DNA from: an uncultured Candidatus Actinomarina sp.
Lineage (GTDB): Bacteria > Actinomycetota > Acidimicrobiia > Actinomarinales > Actinomarinaceae
Direction of reading: 5' to 3'
Length of the DNA: 42,269 bases
Assembly: GCA_902595195.1 (NCBI GenBank)
Contig: CACJPC010000002.1
Location: 1 to 42,269, forward strand
Shown here: in pieces, positions 23,972 through 35,449 of the stretch
How positions within the stretch are numbered: the first letter of the stretch is position 1
Layout of the letters: every line of letters starts with the position of its first letter
Notes under the pieces: generated by a model
Told to the model about the DNA's origin: nothing
What the model saw: the letters and a program-made list of their open reading frames with translations, nothing else
The model's database searches: none
Made by a program: the position numbers and the translations under genes

Positions 23972-24678
23972 CGATAAGTTTGTATCCCATACCTCTAATA
24001 GTCATAAGTTTTTTTTGGTTTTTTGGGATTTTCCTCTATTCTTTCTCTAATTCTTTGTATATGCACATCAAGTGTTTTGGAATTTCCAGCAAAACTATAA
24101 CCCCAGACTTGATCAAATAATTCCTCTCTTGAAACTAAGTTACCAGCATTGTCACATAAAAAATAAAGTAATTCAAACTCTCTGGGTCTTAAGTCAATAA
24201 GCTCTCCCTTTACTTTTGCTTCATATCTAAGTGGACTCATTTCAATATCCCCAACAATTATTTTGTCATTATCTGCAAAGTTGGTTTTTTGGCTTGCATT
24301 TGTAGGAGGTGAAAACTGCGATCTTCTCATGACAGCTTTGACACGACTAATTAATTCTTTAACAGAAAAAGGTTTCGTAATATAATCATCCGCACCTATT
24401 TCTAAACCTGTAATTTTATCTACTTCATCATCTCTAGCCGTCACCATTATTATTGGAACATTTGAAGTTTTCCTTATAGATCTGCATATATCTAAACCTG
24501 AAATTTCAGGAAGCATAATATCCAGTATCACCAAATCAAAATGTTCTTCTTCAAAAAGATCTAGAGCAATTGGACCTTCATCAACATGAGTTACCCTCAT
24601 GCCCTCATTTTTAAGATTATAAATTATTCCTTCAGCAATACTTTTTTCATCTTCTACAAGTAATATTTTCTTTGCCAT
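23964..24678 (-). CDS. PhoB/PhoP/RegX3-type response regulator (frameshifted near the 3' end)
   Basis: This is an OmpR-family regulator. The receiver has VEDEKS, phospho-Asp53 in VILDIMLP, VTARDD and ITKPFS. The winged-helix DNA-binding domain has LRPREFELLYFL and SKTLDVHIQRIRERI. In the uninterrupted frame it ends early at 23995 (PKKPKKTYDY, stop), without the last wing strand. One A fewer in the A8 tract (24009-24016) gives KKLMTIRGMGYKLIDE and a TGA at 23964, the normal family ending with the usual overlap into the kinase gene (237 aa). It probably activates the pst and npt promoters. Confidence 0.9.
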
Positions 24679-25319
24679 TAGAACTCTTTAAATTCTCCAG
24701 TGACTAGAAATGAGGCTAATTCGCAAATATCCACAGCGTGATCTCCTCCTCTTTCTAAAGTTCTCACACATGTTATTAGTCTAAATAATCCACTATATAA
24801 ATCTTTATTACCAGATATATTAGGAACTTCATTTAGCATCTTATTGTAAAGACTATTGATAAGCTCATCTTTTCTTGCGGTTGATAAGGCTAACTCCGCA
24901 TCTCTGTTTTTTAAACTTTCTAACGCTGAAGAAGCCATGTCTATGACCATATCACCCATTTCTACAACAATTTTATGTAAACTTTCTGGAATGGGTAAAT
25001 CATGTATTTCGTGAGTTGTTTTTCCTAAATAGACCGACAAATCTCCAAGTCTTTCTAAGTGCAAACTTGCTTGCAAAATTGATGTTGAGAGTCTTAAATC
25101 TGATGCAACAGGTTGTTCGGTAGCCATTAGTTCGAACCAGTCTTGATCAATCTTCATATACGCATCATCTATTTCATCATCTTTATCCATCACTTCTGAT
25201 GCTTTTAAAGTATCTTTATCTTCTAGTGCTCTAACAGCACCTACCAACGAATCGAGAACCAATGTTCCCATGATGTGTAAATCAGTTTCAAGATTATTTA
25301 TTTTCTGCTCTAAACTCAT
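24678..25319 (-). CDS. phoU: Phosphate signalling protein PhoU
   Basis: PhoU (213 aa) links the Pst transporter to the sensor kinase and represses the Pho response when phosphate is plentiful. Two three-helix repeats are visible. The metal-site helices are [19 protein letters not shown] in repeat one and [23 protein letters not shown] in repeat two. It lies between pstB (4-nt overlap at its start) and the response regulator gene (1-nt overlap), as in classical pst-phoU operons. Confidence 0.93.
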   Translation of the reverse strand: MSLEQKINNLETDLHIMGTLVLDSLVGAVRALEDKDTLKASEVMDKDDEIDDAYMKIDQDWFELMATEQPVASDLRLSTSILQASLHLERLGDLSVYLGKTTHEIHDLPIPESLHKIVVEMGDMVIDMASSALESLKNRDAELALSTARKDELINSLYNKMLNEVPNISGNKDLYSGLFRLITCVRTLERGGDHAVDICELASFLVTGEFKEF

Positions 25320-26123
25320 CCAAACCTCCCACTTATATATTCTTCCGTTAAACTTTCAGATGGATTTGTAAACATAGTCTTTGTATCACTATATTCCACC
25401 AATTCACCAGTCCTTCTTCCATCATCAGTAGCCTTTGTTGTAAAAAAAGCACAGTAATTAGATACTCTTGATGCTTGTTGCATGTTGTGAGTCACTATGA
25501 GGATGGAAAAGTCTTTTACTAATATCTGCATCAAATCTTCAATTTTTTTAGTTGCGACAGGGTCTAGTGCTGAACATGGTTCGTCCATCAATATAGTATC
25601 TGGTTCGACTGCAATTGTTCTTGCAATGCATAATCTCTGTTGTTGACCTCCAGAAAGATCAAGAGCATTTTTATCTAGGTCGTTTTTCACTTCATCCCAT
25701 AGAGCTGCTTGTGTAAGTGCTTTTTCAACTCTGTCATCTAAATTGTCAGTCATATTATTAACTTTTAATCCAAAAGTTATATTTTCTCTTATTGACTTTG
25801 GAAATGGATTTGGTTTTTGAAAAACCATACCAATTCTTCTTCGTACTTGTACTGGGTCTACTTCTTCATCGTATAGGTTTATGCCTTGATAATTTATCTC
25901 ACCGTTTACTACAGCATTAGGAATCAGATCATTCATTCTATTAAATGATCTGATAAGAGTACTCTTGCCACAACCTGATGGTCCTATGAAAGCAGTTATA
26001 TTATTTTTAAACATATCCATAGATACATTTTTCACAGCAGTAAAGTCTCCATAACTTACTGAAACATCTCTTACTGTAAAAACATGATCTAATTCTTTTT
26101 TTTGTTGTTATTTCAGTTTCCAT
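25316..26123 (-). CDS. pstB: Phosphate ABC transporter ATP-binding protein PstB (frameshifted near the 5' end)
   Basis: PstB is the ATPase of the high-affinity phosphate importer. Walker A is GPSGCGKST, the signature is [13 protein letters not shown], Walker B is [12 protein letters not shown], and the switch His is in IVTHNMQQ. The uninterrupted frame begins only at 26035 (KNVSMDMF), lacking the first strands. Upstream, ATG 26123 with AAGGA 7 nt before it reads METEITTKK. After removing one A from the A8 tract (26096-26103) it continues [24 protein letters not shown], restoring the A-loop Tyr and a normal 268-aa protein. Confidence 0.9.
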
Positions 26124-26140
26124 TTATTCCTTTCTGGTTA

Positions 26141-27064
26141 TTACCAGTCTTTTTCAAATTTATTCCTAATAATTAAGGCCAAAGCATTCATACTTAGAAG
26201 CAAACCAAGCAATAAAATTATTCCCGCAGATGATGTGTCTTTCCACTCTGCTTGTGGATATCCTATCCAGTTATAAACTTGTATTGGTACGGCAGTAAAT
26301 CCGCTAAGTGGTGTGTCTGGATAATAATTTACATAGGTTAACGCACCCATAAAAATTAATGGAGCAGTCTCTCCGATGGCTCTTGACAGTCCGAGAACCA
26401 TTCCTGTAACCATACCTGGGATTGCAGATGGTACTACTTGTCTAAAAAATTGCTTGAAATTTTGTCGAACCAAGTGCCAACGCACCTTGCCTTATTGTGT
26501 CCGGAACAGCTTTTAATGCTTCTCTAGAAGCAACAATAACAACAGGAAGAATAAGTAATGTCAAGGTTAAACCTCCTGATAATACAGATCTGCCAAAACC
26601 TGCGAGTCTGACAAAAACAGCCAACCCCATTAGTCCATAAATTACTGAGGGAACTCCCGCTAAATTAGTTAAATTTAACTCAATAAATCTGGTTAATTTA
26701 TTTTTTGGAGCAAATTCTTGTAGATATATATAGCTGCACCTGCACCAAGAGGAAATGTTGCAAATATTACTATTATCATTAACCAAACTGTTCCTGCAAA
26801 AGCTGGACCTATTCCAGCTTTAAGTGGATCACGAGAATCTAAGCTTGTTAAGAAATCTCTTGGATTATCAATTGTTACTTTACTAATAAGCCCTAGTTCA
26901 TAATCGTTAAATAACCTTGAATACCCTGTTGAAATTACATCATAAATAAGTGTCATTAAGGTAACAATTGCAACTGTTACACAAAAATACAAAATACTTA
27001 GAAAAGCCAATTCTTTTAATTGCCTTTCCTTTTTAGTTTCGGCAAACACAGAGCTACTGTTCAT
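26141..27064 (-). CDS. pstA: Phosphate ABC transporter permease PstA (two frame breaks)
   Basis: This is one of the two channel-forming permeases of the Pst importer. Three overlapping frames together make one PstA of about 306 aa. The first starts at 27064 ([12 protein letters not shown]) and runs to AAIYIY. The second carries [31 protein letters not shown] and [13 protein letters not shown]. The third carries [13 protein letters not shown] and [18 protein letters not shown]. The breaks are one extra AT in (AT)4 at 26724-26731 and one extra T (coding strand) in the six-base tract at 26444-26449. The start overlaps the pstC end by 11 nt. Confidence 0.9.
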
Positions 27065-27975
27065 ATTCTTTCCTGTATTTTCTAGCGATGTAATCTGAAA
27101 AAATATTGAGAACAAAAGTCATAATAAAAAGTGTTATTCCTAGCGCAAATAAAGCATTGTATGCTGTTGTTCCATGAGGAGTGTCTCCAAGTGAAACATT
27201 TACAATAGAAGAGGTTATCGTATACATAGCTTTTCTAGGATCAAGATTCAACTCAGGATACTGCCCACCAGCAATGGTCACAATCATTGTTTCACCAATG
27301 GCTCGTGAAAATCCCAAAATAAATGATGCAATGATCCCAGACAAAGCCGCAGGTAACATTATTTTTAATGCTGTTATTCTCCGCGTAGATCCTAATGCGA
27401 GAGAACCCATCCTCAAAGATTTTGGAACAGCATTTAGCGCATCATCAGAAATTGATGCGATTGTTGGAATAATCATTATACCCACTGCAATGCCAGCTGA
27501 AATAGCATTAAAAACACCTGATCCAGGTATAAAACGCTGAACGATATTAGGTGTAATCCAATTTAAGGCAAAATAACCAAAAACAACAGTTGGTACACCA
27601 GCAAGTATTTCCATAATTGGCTTTATAACTTTTTCTTGTTCTTCTTGAAGCAAATTCAGAAAGGTAAATTGCTGAAAACAAACCTAAAGGAAAAGAGATC
27701 AAACATGCAATCAATGCGATATAGAGCGTTGAAGAAATCAAAGGTAAGACCCCATACACTGGGTTTTTAAATGTTGGTGTCCATCGAGTAGCAGTAAAAT
27801 ACTCTCTAATTGTGACTTCTGGATCTTGAAAAAAATTAATAGCTTCAGTTAACAAAGTAAAAACTATAGCTATTGAAATTAAAATTGCTGCAAAAGCTGA
27901 CAACGTTATAAAAAACTTTACAACAGACTCAAGGGGCTTTGTTTTAGTTTTAGTTAGATTTAAATCTTTATACAT
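27054..27975 (-). CDS. pstC: Phosphate ABC transporter permease PstC (frameshifted)
   Basis: PstC pairs with PstA in the membrane. The first frame (27975 down to about 27635) has ESVVKFFITLSAFAA and PVYGVLPLISSTLYIA, and reaches SAIYLSEFASRRTRK. The second frame continues VIKPIMEILAGVPTVVFGYFAL and GFSRAIGETMIVTIAGG to the end. Removing one A from the A5 tract (27630-27634) joins them exactly and gives 306 aa. It has its own Pho-like promoter and a terminator between it and pstS. Confidence 0.9.
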
Positions 27976-28003
27976 TTCTATTTATAAAGAATTTAATTAG
28001 AAA

Positions 28004-28021
28004 AGGTAAATAGAAAGTAAA
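28004..28021 (-). promoter_or_regulatory. Candidate Pho operator and promoter of pstC
   Basis: Minus strand: TTTACTT (28021-28015), 4 bp, TTTACCT (28010-28004), then 8 bp to TAAATT (27995-27990) as -10. The predicted start is about 8 nt before the pstC ATG at 27975. The 7+4 direct repeat replacing a -35 is the layout of PhoB/PhoP sites, and the 8-bp distance to the -10 equals that at pstS. Confidence 0.5.
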
Positions 28022-28044
28022 TTGAAATTATCTTGGAATTAAAC

Positions 28045-28082
28045 AAAGACGTATCTATGTATCTCTACACAGATACGTCTTT
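28045..28082 (-). terminator. Terminator between pstS and pstC
   Basis: The arms AAAGACGTATCT (28045-28056) and AGATACGTCTTT (28071-28082) form 12 perfect pairs around a 14-nt loop, starting 7 bp after the pstS stop. On the minus strand the trailing sequence is GTTTAATTCC, weaker than the T tract on the plus side. It probably lowers read-through so that PstS exceeds the permease subunits. Confidence 0.65.
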
Positions 28083-28089
28083 TGTTTTT

Positions 28090-29088
28090 TCAGCTACTGA
28101 AGTTCTGCCAAGCAGATAGAGCATTGGCTTTTTGATCTTCAAGCATAGGTACGTATCCAACTGCGGGAACAATAATATCCATTGCTTCAAAATAGAAGTC
28201 AACGAATGCTTTAACTACTTGATCCTCTTTTACAGATTCTGAAATATATATATATAACGGTCTTGCTAAATAGTAATTTCCTTCAAAAGCAGCTTCTGGT
28301 GGCTGACAACCATTTCCTGCGTCAACTTGTACTGCGTTTAATTTATCTTTGTTTTCTTCATAGTAAGCAAGTCCAAAATAACCAAGACCACCTTCAGAGC
28401 CAGAAACTCCATTTACTAAAACGTTATCATCCTCAGATGCTGTGTAGTCAGATCTACTACCTGCTTCTCCAGTTATTTCCTCATTGAAGAAATCAAAAGT
28501 ACCTGAGTCCGTGCCAGGCCCATACAAATCTATTGGTACATCTGGGAATGTACTTCTTACTTCATTCCAGCTACTTACTGAACTATCGGCAACCCATATT
28601 GAATTTAACTCGTCAACTGTCAAGCATGTTGCCCAGTCATTTGAAGATGGAATTACTACTGATAATGCATCTATACCAACTTGCACCTCTAAATATTTTG
28701 TGTTGTTCTCTTCACAAAGCGCTACTTCTTTATCTTTTATTGCCCTTGATGCATTTGATATCATAGTCTCTCCAGGACAAAATTTCTTAAAACCACCACC
28801 TGTTCCAGAAACTCCAACTGAAATTTTCACATCAGGATTTAAAATTGTAAATTCTTCAGCTACAGCTTGGGTAATTGGAAAAACTGTTGAAGAACCATCA
28901 ATCAATATCTCACCAGTAAGTGTCTCTGCTGCTGGCTCAGAAACTTCATTTGTAGATTCAACGGTTGTTTGAGTAACTAATTCCTCATCATCTGTTGCTG
29001 TATCAGAACTAGCTTCATTGCTATCACCGCATGCAACTACTAGTAAAGATAGAATCAATATTAATGATGTAAATTTAAATTTAGTCAT
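28090..29088 (-). CDS. pstS: Phosphate ABC transporter substrate-binding lipoprotein PstS
   Basis: PstS captures phosphate outside the membrane for PstCAB. The signal peptide FKFTSLILILSLLVVAC carries the lipobox VVAC (Cys20) and is followed by a Ser/Thr/Glu-rich linker to about residue 55. Phosphate-binding loops are visible in IDGSSTVFPI, VSGTGGGFKKF and YGPGTDSGTFDFF. The length of 332 aa is normal. It heads the phosphate cluster, with AAGGGA 6 nt before the ATG and a Pho-like operator upstream. The frame is intact, unlike those of the other pst genes. Confidence 0.95.
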   Translation of the reverse strand: MTKFKFTSLILILSLLVVACGDSNEASSDTATDDEELVTQTTVESTNEVSEPAAETLTGEILIDGSSTVFPITQAVAEEFTILNPDVKISVGVSGTGGGFKKFCPGETMISNASRAIKDKEVALCEENNTKYLEVQVGIDALSVVIPSSNDWATCLTVDELNSIWVADSSVSSWNEVRSTFPDVPIDLYGPGTDSGTFDFFNEEITGEAGSRSDYTASEDDNVLVNGVSGSEGGLGYFGLAYYEENKDKLNAVQVDAGNGCQPPEAAFEGNYYLARPLYIYISESVKEDQVVKAFVDFYFEAMDIIVPAVGYVPMLEDQKANALSAWQNFSS

Positions 29089-29123
29089 TAAATTCCCTTT
29101 CTAATTTTTATTACTTAATTAAA

Positions 29124-29166
29124 AATATAAAATTAGTAAGTAAAAATGAAGTAAACCAAAGTTAAA
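29124..29166 (-). promoter_or_regulatory. Candidate Pho operator and promoter of pstS
   Basis: Minus strand: TTTAACT (29166-29160), TTTACTT (29155-29149) and TTTACTT (29144-29138) at exact 11-bp intervals, then 8 bp to TATATT (29129-29124) as -10. The expected start is near 29117, about 28 nt before the pstS ATG. No separate -35 is visible, as expected when the regulator occupies that position. Confidence 0.55.
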
Positions 29167-29178
29167 AGTGATTCAAAC

Positions 29179-30010
29179 TTAAACAAGTTCAGACGGAGAA
29201 GACCAATCTCCTCTATTAAAAGCTAAAATATAATTTTCATATCCTAAAAAGTCCTCTTTAAATTCATCTGGAATATTAAAACCCCACCAGTCATCTTTAA
29301 ACTGACTTCGATGAGCTTTCATCGATTTAATTTTATGTTCAACATACTTTGTTCCATCAACCTCAACATCTATATCATCATGTTCACTTCCAATGGGGTT
29401 AAACCTGTTAAATTCTTCTTCTGAAATAATTCCAGCATCAAACATTTGTTGTCTTCTAGATTGCATTCTTTTTTTTAGACCAGGCACTGAAATAAAGACG
29501 CTCTGGAGTCCATACTTCTTGACCCTCTTTTAAAGGAAATTTGTCTAAATCACTGGCTGCAAAGAAGGCTGCAGTTCCGACTCTATGTGTCTGAATATGA
29601 TCTGGATGACCGTATCCTCCAAAAGGGTCATATGTGATTAAAGCATCGGGTTTATATTTTCTAATTATGTCGACGAGTTTCCCAACAGGATCAAAATAGT
29701 TTTGTCTCCAGAAACAATCGGGGTCATCATTTTCACTAGTACCCATCATTCCAGAATCTTTAAACCCCATCCATTCATACTCTTTTACACCAAGAGCTTC
29801 AAGACTTGCCTCAAGCTCTTTTTTTCTCATTTCAGCGAGTTTAGGAAAAAGCTTTTCTGGATTATCGTAGTTATGAATTTCACCAGCAGAACCGTCAGTA
29901 GCTGTAGCTACTACAACCCTGTGTCCTTCGTCAGCATATTTTGCTAGAGTAACTCCAGTCGAGACGCTCTCATCATCTGGATGAGCGTGAAATGCTAAAA
30001 GAGATGACAT
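29179..30010 (-). CDS. PIG-L family amidase/deacetylase, Mca/MshB-like (frameshifted)
   Basis: This zinc-dependent PIG-L protein is of the kind that in Actinobacteria deacetylates the mycothiol precursor (MshB) or cleaves mycothiol S-conjugates (Mca). AFHAHPDDE holds the Zn ligands, GGYGHPDHIQTHR the third ligand, and TDGSAGEIHNYD follows the active-site loop. The first frame stops at 29456 (SKKKNAI). Removing one A from the A8 tract (29469-29476) gives SKKRMQSRRQQMFDAGI and runs to the stop at 29179, total 276 aa. The intact tail with WWGFNIPDEFKEDFLG favours Mca over MshB (weak). The start overlaps the atpC stop (TAATG). Confidence 0.82.
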
Positions 30011-30323
30011 TATTCCTCTGGAAAGGCTTTTTTAGCTAACTCTTGACCAAGTTCTACAGCTTTTTCGTGATCTCCATCAATCTTTTCAACAAGTTCGCCA
30101 AGAACAATTACTTTCTCTCCAGTTATTTGAAGTATTCCTCCAGAAATTGCAAAGCTTGTTCTTGTGTTGTCATGTTCAATGGTTAGCCCACCTGGAACTA
30201 AAGTTGCAACTGTTTGTTCATGACCTTCAAGAATTCCTATTTCTCCATTTGGAGTTCTTGAAATAACCATAGTTGCATCTCCTGAGAAACAATTCTCCTC
30301 TGGTGAGACAACCTCGACAAACA

Positions 30324-30324
<1 letters not shown>
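30010..30324 (-). CDS. atpC: ATP synthase epsilon subunit
   Basis: Epsilon is part of the central stalk of F1 and can restrain ATP hydrolysis. The beta-sandwich domain is complete (VEVVSPEENCFSGDATMVISRTPNGEIGILEGHE). At 104 aa the protein is short, with one weak C-terminal helix (HEKAVELGQELAKKA) instead of the usual helical hairpin, which suggests reduced or absent epsilon inhibition (inference). It overlaps atpD upstream and the amidase gene downstream by one nucleotide each (TAATG). Confidence 0.92.
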
Positions 30325-31742
<1,418 letters not shown>

Positions 31743-31754
31743 TTATTTTTCTCC

Positions 31755-32624
31755 TTATCCTGCTAGAGCTTCCGCTCCACCTACAATTTCTGAAATCTCA
31801 GTAGTAATTTCAGCCTGTCTAGCTTGATTACTTTGACGTGATAAAATCTTAATTAATTCCTCTGCATTCTCAGTAGCTGCTTTCATAGCCCTCATTCTTG
31901 CTGCATGCTCTGAAGTAGATGCATTAAGTAATGCAGAAAATATTGTTGCATTTGTGTATTTTGGAATAATATTACTTAAAACTTGGCTTGCTGAAGGTTC
32001 AAAGGTATAGCCTCCAACTGACTCAATCTCTTTTGCAATCTGCTCCACCTCAAATGGGAGGACAGTTTTATAAAGTGCAGTTTGAGTCATAGCAGACTGA
32101 TATTCTGTATACACAAGTTCAATTTGGTTAGTTTTTCCCTCGTAGAATTCTTCAACTAATGGAGTCATTATTTGTAAAGCATTTTCGAAATTAGGTTCAT
32201 CAGTTATGCCTTCGTAGTTTTGTTTAGGTTCAACATTTCTGTACTTGAAATATCCATTTGCTTTTTTTCCAACAGTGACAATCTCTACTTGGTTGCCTAT
32301 ATTTTCATACTCACCTTTTCTTATCTCAGCAAGTTTTAATATGTTGGTGTTATACGCACCCGCAAGTCCACGATCTGAAGTAATAACAACAAGTGTTATC
32401 TTTTTTGTTCCTTCAATCGCAGGAGAAGTAGGCATTTCACCACTCCCAGTAAGTTCTTCAACAATCTGAGCGAGTAAGTTTGTGTAATTGTTGGAAGAGG
32501 TAAGTCTCTGCTGTGCTTTTACAATTCTTGAAGAAGCAATAAGTTCCATTGCACGTGTTATCTTCTTGGTGGATTTAACACTCTTAATTCTTCGATTTAT
32601 GATTCGTAATTCAGCACTTGCCAT
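31755..32624 (-). CDS. atpG: ATP synthase gamma subunit
   Basis: Gamma is the rotor shaft of F1, 289 aa. The N-terminal helix RRIKSVKSTKKITRAMELIASSRIVKA and the C-terminal helix EHAARMRAMKAATENAEELI form the coiled coil. The middle Rossmann-like part has VVITSDRGLAGAYNTNIL. It is intact and 3 bp after atpA. Confidence 0.96.
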   Translation of the reverse strand: MASAELRIINRRIKSVKSTKKITRAMELIASSRIVKAQQRLTSSNNYTNLLAQIVEELTGSGEMPTSPAIEGTKKITLVVITSDRGLAGAYNTNILKLAEIRKGEYENIGNQVEIVTVGKKANGYFKYRNVEPKQNYEGITDEPNFENALQIMTPLVEEFYEGKTNQIELVYTEYQSAMTQTALYKTVLPFEVEQIAKEIESVGGYTFEPSASQVLSNIIPKYTNATIFSALLNASTSEHAARMRAMKAATENAEELIKILSRQSNQARQAEITTEISEIVGGAEALAG

Positions 32625-32627
32625 AAT

Positions 32628-34145
32628 TTACTCTTCTTTTTTCTCCAATGTACTTACAAAAGCCTCAACAGCAGCTTTTAATTCTTCTTCAGGCAATTCA
32701 CCAGTTGTTTTAATTGAATTAATAACATCAGAGTGTCTTGTTTTCACAAAATCAATCAAATCTTGCTCAGCTTGTGGGATATCAGCTGGATCCACTACAT
32801 CAAGGAATCCCTCTGTTACTGCGTATAGTGAAACCACTTGCTCTTCCATAGGTACTGGTTGATACTGTGGTTGTTTTAGCAACTCAACAACTCTTCTACC
32901 TCTATCAAGCTGTGCTTGAGATGCTGCATCTAAGTCAGATCCGAACTCAGCAAATGCCTCTAACTCCCTGAACTGTGCAAGGTTAATTCTTAAAGGACCA
33001 GAAACTTTTTTCATAGCCTTAGTCTGTGCTGCACCACCAACTCTTGATACTGAGGTACCAGGGTTTACAGCAGGTCTTACACCAGAATAAAAGAGTTCTG
33101 ATTCCAAATAAATCTGGCCATCTGTGATAGAAATCACATTAGTTGGAATGAATGCGGAAACGTCACCAGCTTTTGTCTCAATAATTGGAAGACCAGTTAG
33201 TGACCCTCCACCTAGCTCTTCACTTACTTTTGCACAACGCTCTAATAGCCTTGAGTGAAGATAGAAAACGTCACCAGGATATGCCTCTCTTCCAGGAGGT
33301 CTTCTTAGAAGTAGTGAAATCTGACGATATGCAATAGCTTGTTTGGATAAGTCGTCAAAAACAATTAATCCATGTTCGCCATTGTACATCCAGTGCTGAC
33401 CAATAGCTGAACCAGCATAAGGAGCGTACATCTGCAATGCTGCAGCTGCTGAAGCTGGAGCGTTAACGATAACAACTTTATCAAGCACTCCCTCTTCTTC
33501 GAATCTCTCTACAACTTCAGCTACTGTTGATGACTTCTGTCCAATAGCAACATAAATACACTTTACGTCAGTATCTTTTTGATTGATTATGGTGTCCACT
33601 GCAACAGCAGTTTTTCCAATCTGTCTATCTCCAATGATGAGCTCTCTTTGGCCTCTTCCAATTGGAATCATAGAATCAATAGCTTTAATACCAGTTTGAA
33701 GTGGTTCTCCAACAGGTTGTCTTTCAACAACGGAAGGTGCTTGAAGCTCTAAACGTCTTCTTTCAGTAAACTCTATGGGACCTTTTCCATCAATTGGGTT
33801 TCCTAGTGGATCGATAACTCTTCCTAAAAATCCATCTCCAACACCAATAGAAAGCACTTCACCAGTTTGCTTAACAGGGTTTCCTTCTTCAATGTGATTG
33901 GAGTCACCCATCAAAACAACACCAATTGAATCTTCTTCTAAGTTAAGAGCAACACCGACTAGTCCACCTGGAAACTCGAGTAGCTCAGATGCCATAACAT
34001 TTTCTAAGCCTTTAACTCTTGCTACACCGTCTGCAATCGCTGATACATAACCAACTACGTCATCTTTTACAGAATCTTTCCAGTCACCAAGAGTAGACTT
34101 TAAAGAATCCGATATCGCTTTTGCATCAATATTAAGATCGCTCAT
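32628..34145 (-). CDS. atpA: ATP synthase alpha subunit
   Basis: This is the regulatory nucleotide-binding subunit of F1, 505 aa. Walker A is [58 protein letters not shown] is the alpha/beta signature region. The N-terminal helix [14 protein letters not shown] anchors delta. The C-terminal tail is the actinobacterial-like [16 protein letters not shown]. The frame is intact and starts 1 bp after the atpH stop. Confidence 0.98.
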   Translation of the reverse strand: MSDLNIDAKAISDSLKSTLGDWKDSVKDDVVGYVSAIADGVARVKGLENVMASELLEFPGGLVGVALNLEEDSIGVVLMGDSNHIEEGNPVKQTGEVLSIGVGDGFLGRVIDPLGNPIDGKGPIEFTERRRLELQAPSVVERQPVGEPLQTGIKAIDSMIPIGRGQRELIIGDRQIGKTAVAVDTIINQKDTDVKCIYVAIGQKSSTVAEVVERFEEEGVLDKVVIVNAPASAAAALQMYAPYAGSAIGQHWMYNGEHGLIVFDDLSKQAIAYRQISLLLRRPPGREAYPGDVFYLHSRLLERCAKVSEELGGGSLTGLPIIETKAGDVSAFIPTNVISITDGQIYLESELFYSGVRPAVNPGTSVSRVGGAAQTKAMKKVSGPLRINLAQFRELEAFAEFGSDLDAASQAQLDRGRRVVELLKQPQYQPVPMEEQVVSLYAVTEGFLDVVDPADIPQAEQDLIDFVKTRHSDVINSIKTTGELPEEELKAAVEAFVSTLEKKEE

Positions 34146-34146
34146 T

Positions 34147-34674
34147 CTACCTACCTTCTAATACAGTTTTAATTTCTGAAAACTTTGATGAGAGAAGACC
34201 GTCAAAAGTTCTCTCTCCTACACTTACACTTATTCCACCAATAACAGATGGATCAACATCAATACTTAGCTCTACGTCAGTTCCGACTTTGCTTTTTATT
34301 GCTTTTTGTAGTGCTTTTTGTGTTTTATCATCGAGCTCAATAGCTGTTACAACTTTTGCTACTGAAGCTCCTCTTTTGTTTGCTATAAAATTAGCAACAC
34401 TTGATTCAATATCATTTAGGTTATCTGCATAACCTTGGGATATAGTGAGGGTCACCAAGTCTACCGTTAAAGGTAAAACTCGTGTGCTCAACAAGTTTTG
34501 TACAGCTTCAATTTTTTTCTCTACAGGTATTCCAAAGTTTCTAAATACATCAAGAGCCTCTGATGAATCTGATAAAGACTTGAAAACTTGGAGGATTTCA
34601 TTTTCAACTCTCTCTGAATCATCAGAAGATGCAATTATTTCAACTAAACCTTTTGAAAAAGTCTCAACTGACAT
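34147..34674 (-). CDS. atpH: ATP synthase delta subunit
   Basis: Delta (OSCP) ties F1 to the b-type stator stalk, 175 aa. The helical N-terminal domain runs to about residue 100, followed by the C-terminal signature [29 protein letters not shown]. Unlike in Mycobacterium, it is a separate protein and not fused to a b subunit. It lies 8 bp after atpF. Confidence 0.93.
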   Translation of the reverse strand: MSVETFSKGLVEIIASSDDSERVENEILQVFKSLSDSSEALDVFRNFGIPVEKKIEAVQNLLSTRVLPLTVDLVTLTISQGYADNLNDIESSVANFIANKRGASVAKVVTAIELDDKTQKALQKAIKSKVGTDVELSIDVDPSVIGGISVSVGERTFDGLLSSKFSEIKTVLEGR

Positions 34675-34682
34675 TGTTTCTG

Positions 34683-35214
34683 CTACCCCATATCCTTTAT
34701 AAATTTATCAATAAGTTTCTTTTGGTCATCTTTTGACATAGATGATGCAACTTTTTGTGATATCTCTAAGGAGAGATCAGCTACTTCACCTTTCAATTCT
34801 GAAGAAACTCTTTCTTTTTCAGCCTCTGAATCAGATTTAGCTTTTTCTACGATTGCTTCTGCTTCTTTTTTAGCCTCTGCAAGCATATCTTCTTTAATTT
34901 TCTCAGCGGCAGCTTTACCTTCATCAATGATTGTTTGAACTTCTGAATCAGCATTTGATACAAGCTTGTCGTACTCAGCTTTAGATTTCTCAGCTTCGGC
35001 TTTTGTTTCCTCAGCTTCTTTTATCTGACCTTCTATAGCAGAAGCTCTTGATTCTAAAGTTTCATTCAATGCAGGTAGTGCCCATTTCCAAATAAAGAAA
35101 AAATACAATTGCAAAAGCAGCAATACCAGCAACAAGTTCAGATGTTGCAGGCAAAAGCAGATCAATGCCTGAGCTTGATTCTTCAGCTTCCGCTAATAAT
35201 AATTCTAAATTCAT
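34683..35214 (-). CDS. atpF: ATP synthase b subunit (frameshifted)
   Basis: This membrane-anchored stator stalk is a single TM helix followed by a long coiled coil. The first frame begins at ATG 35214 (MNLELLLAEAEE) and reads LVAGIAAFAIVFF, then stops. The second frame holds IWKWALPALNETLESRASAIEGQIKEAEETKAEAEK and the Glu/Lys/Ala-rich coil to the stop. Removing one T from the six-base tract (35098-35103) gives VFFFIWKWALPAL and a normal 176-aa b subunit. The upstream frame extension to 35259 is rejected because it would enter atpE. Confidence 0.9.
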
Positions 35215-35230
35215 GTTCACTCTTTTACTC

Positions 35231-35446
<216 letters not shown>

Positions 35447-35449
35447 TTA

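Noticed and set aside
28484-28972. 162-codon open frame on the plus strand
   Set aside because: It is the antisense shadow of pstS, with no ribosome site or recognisable domain.
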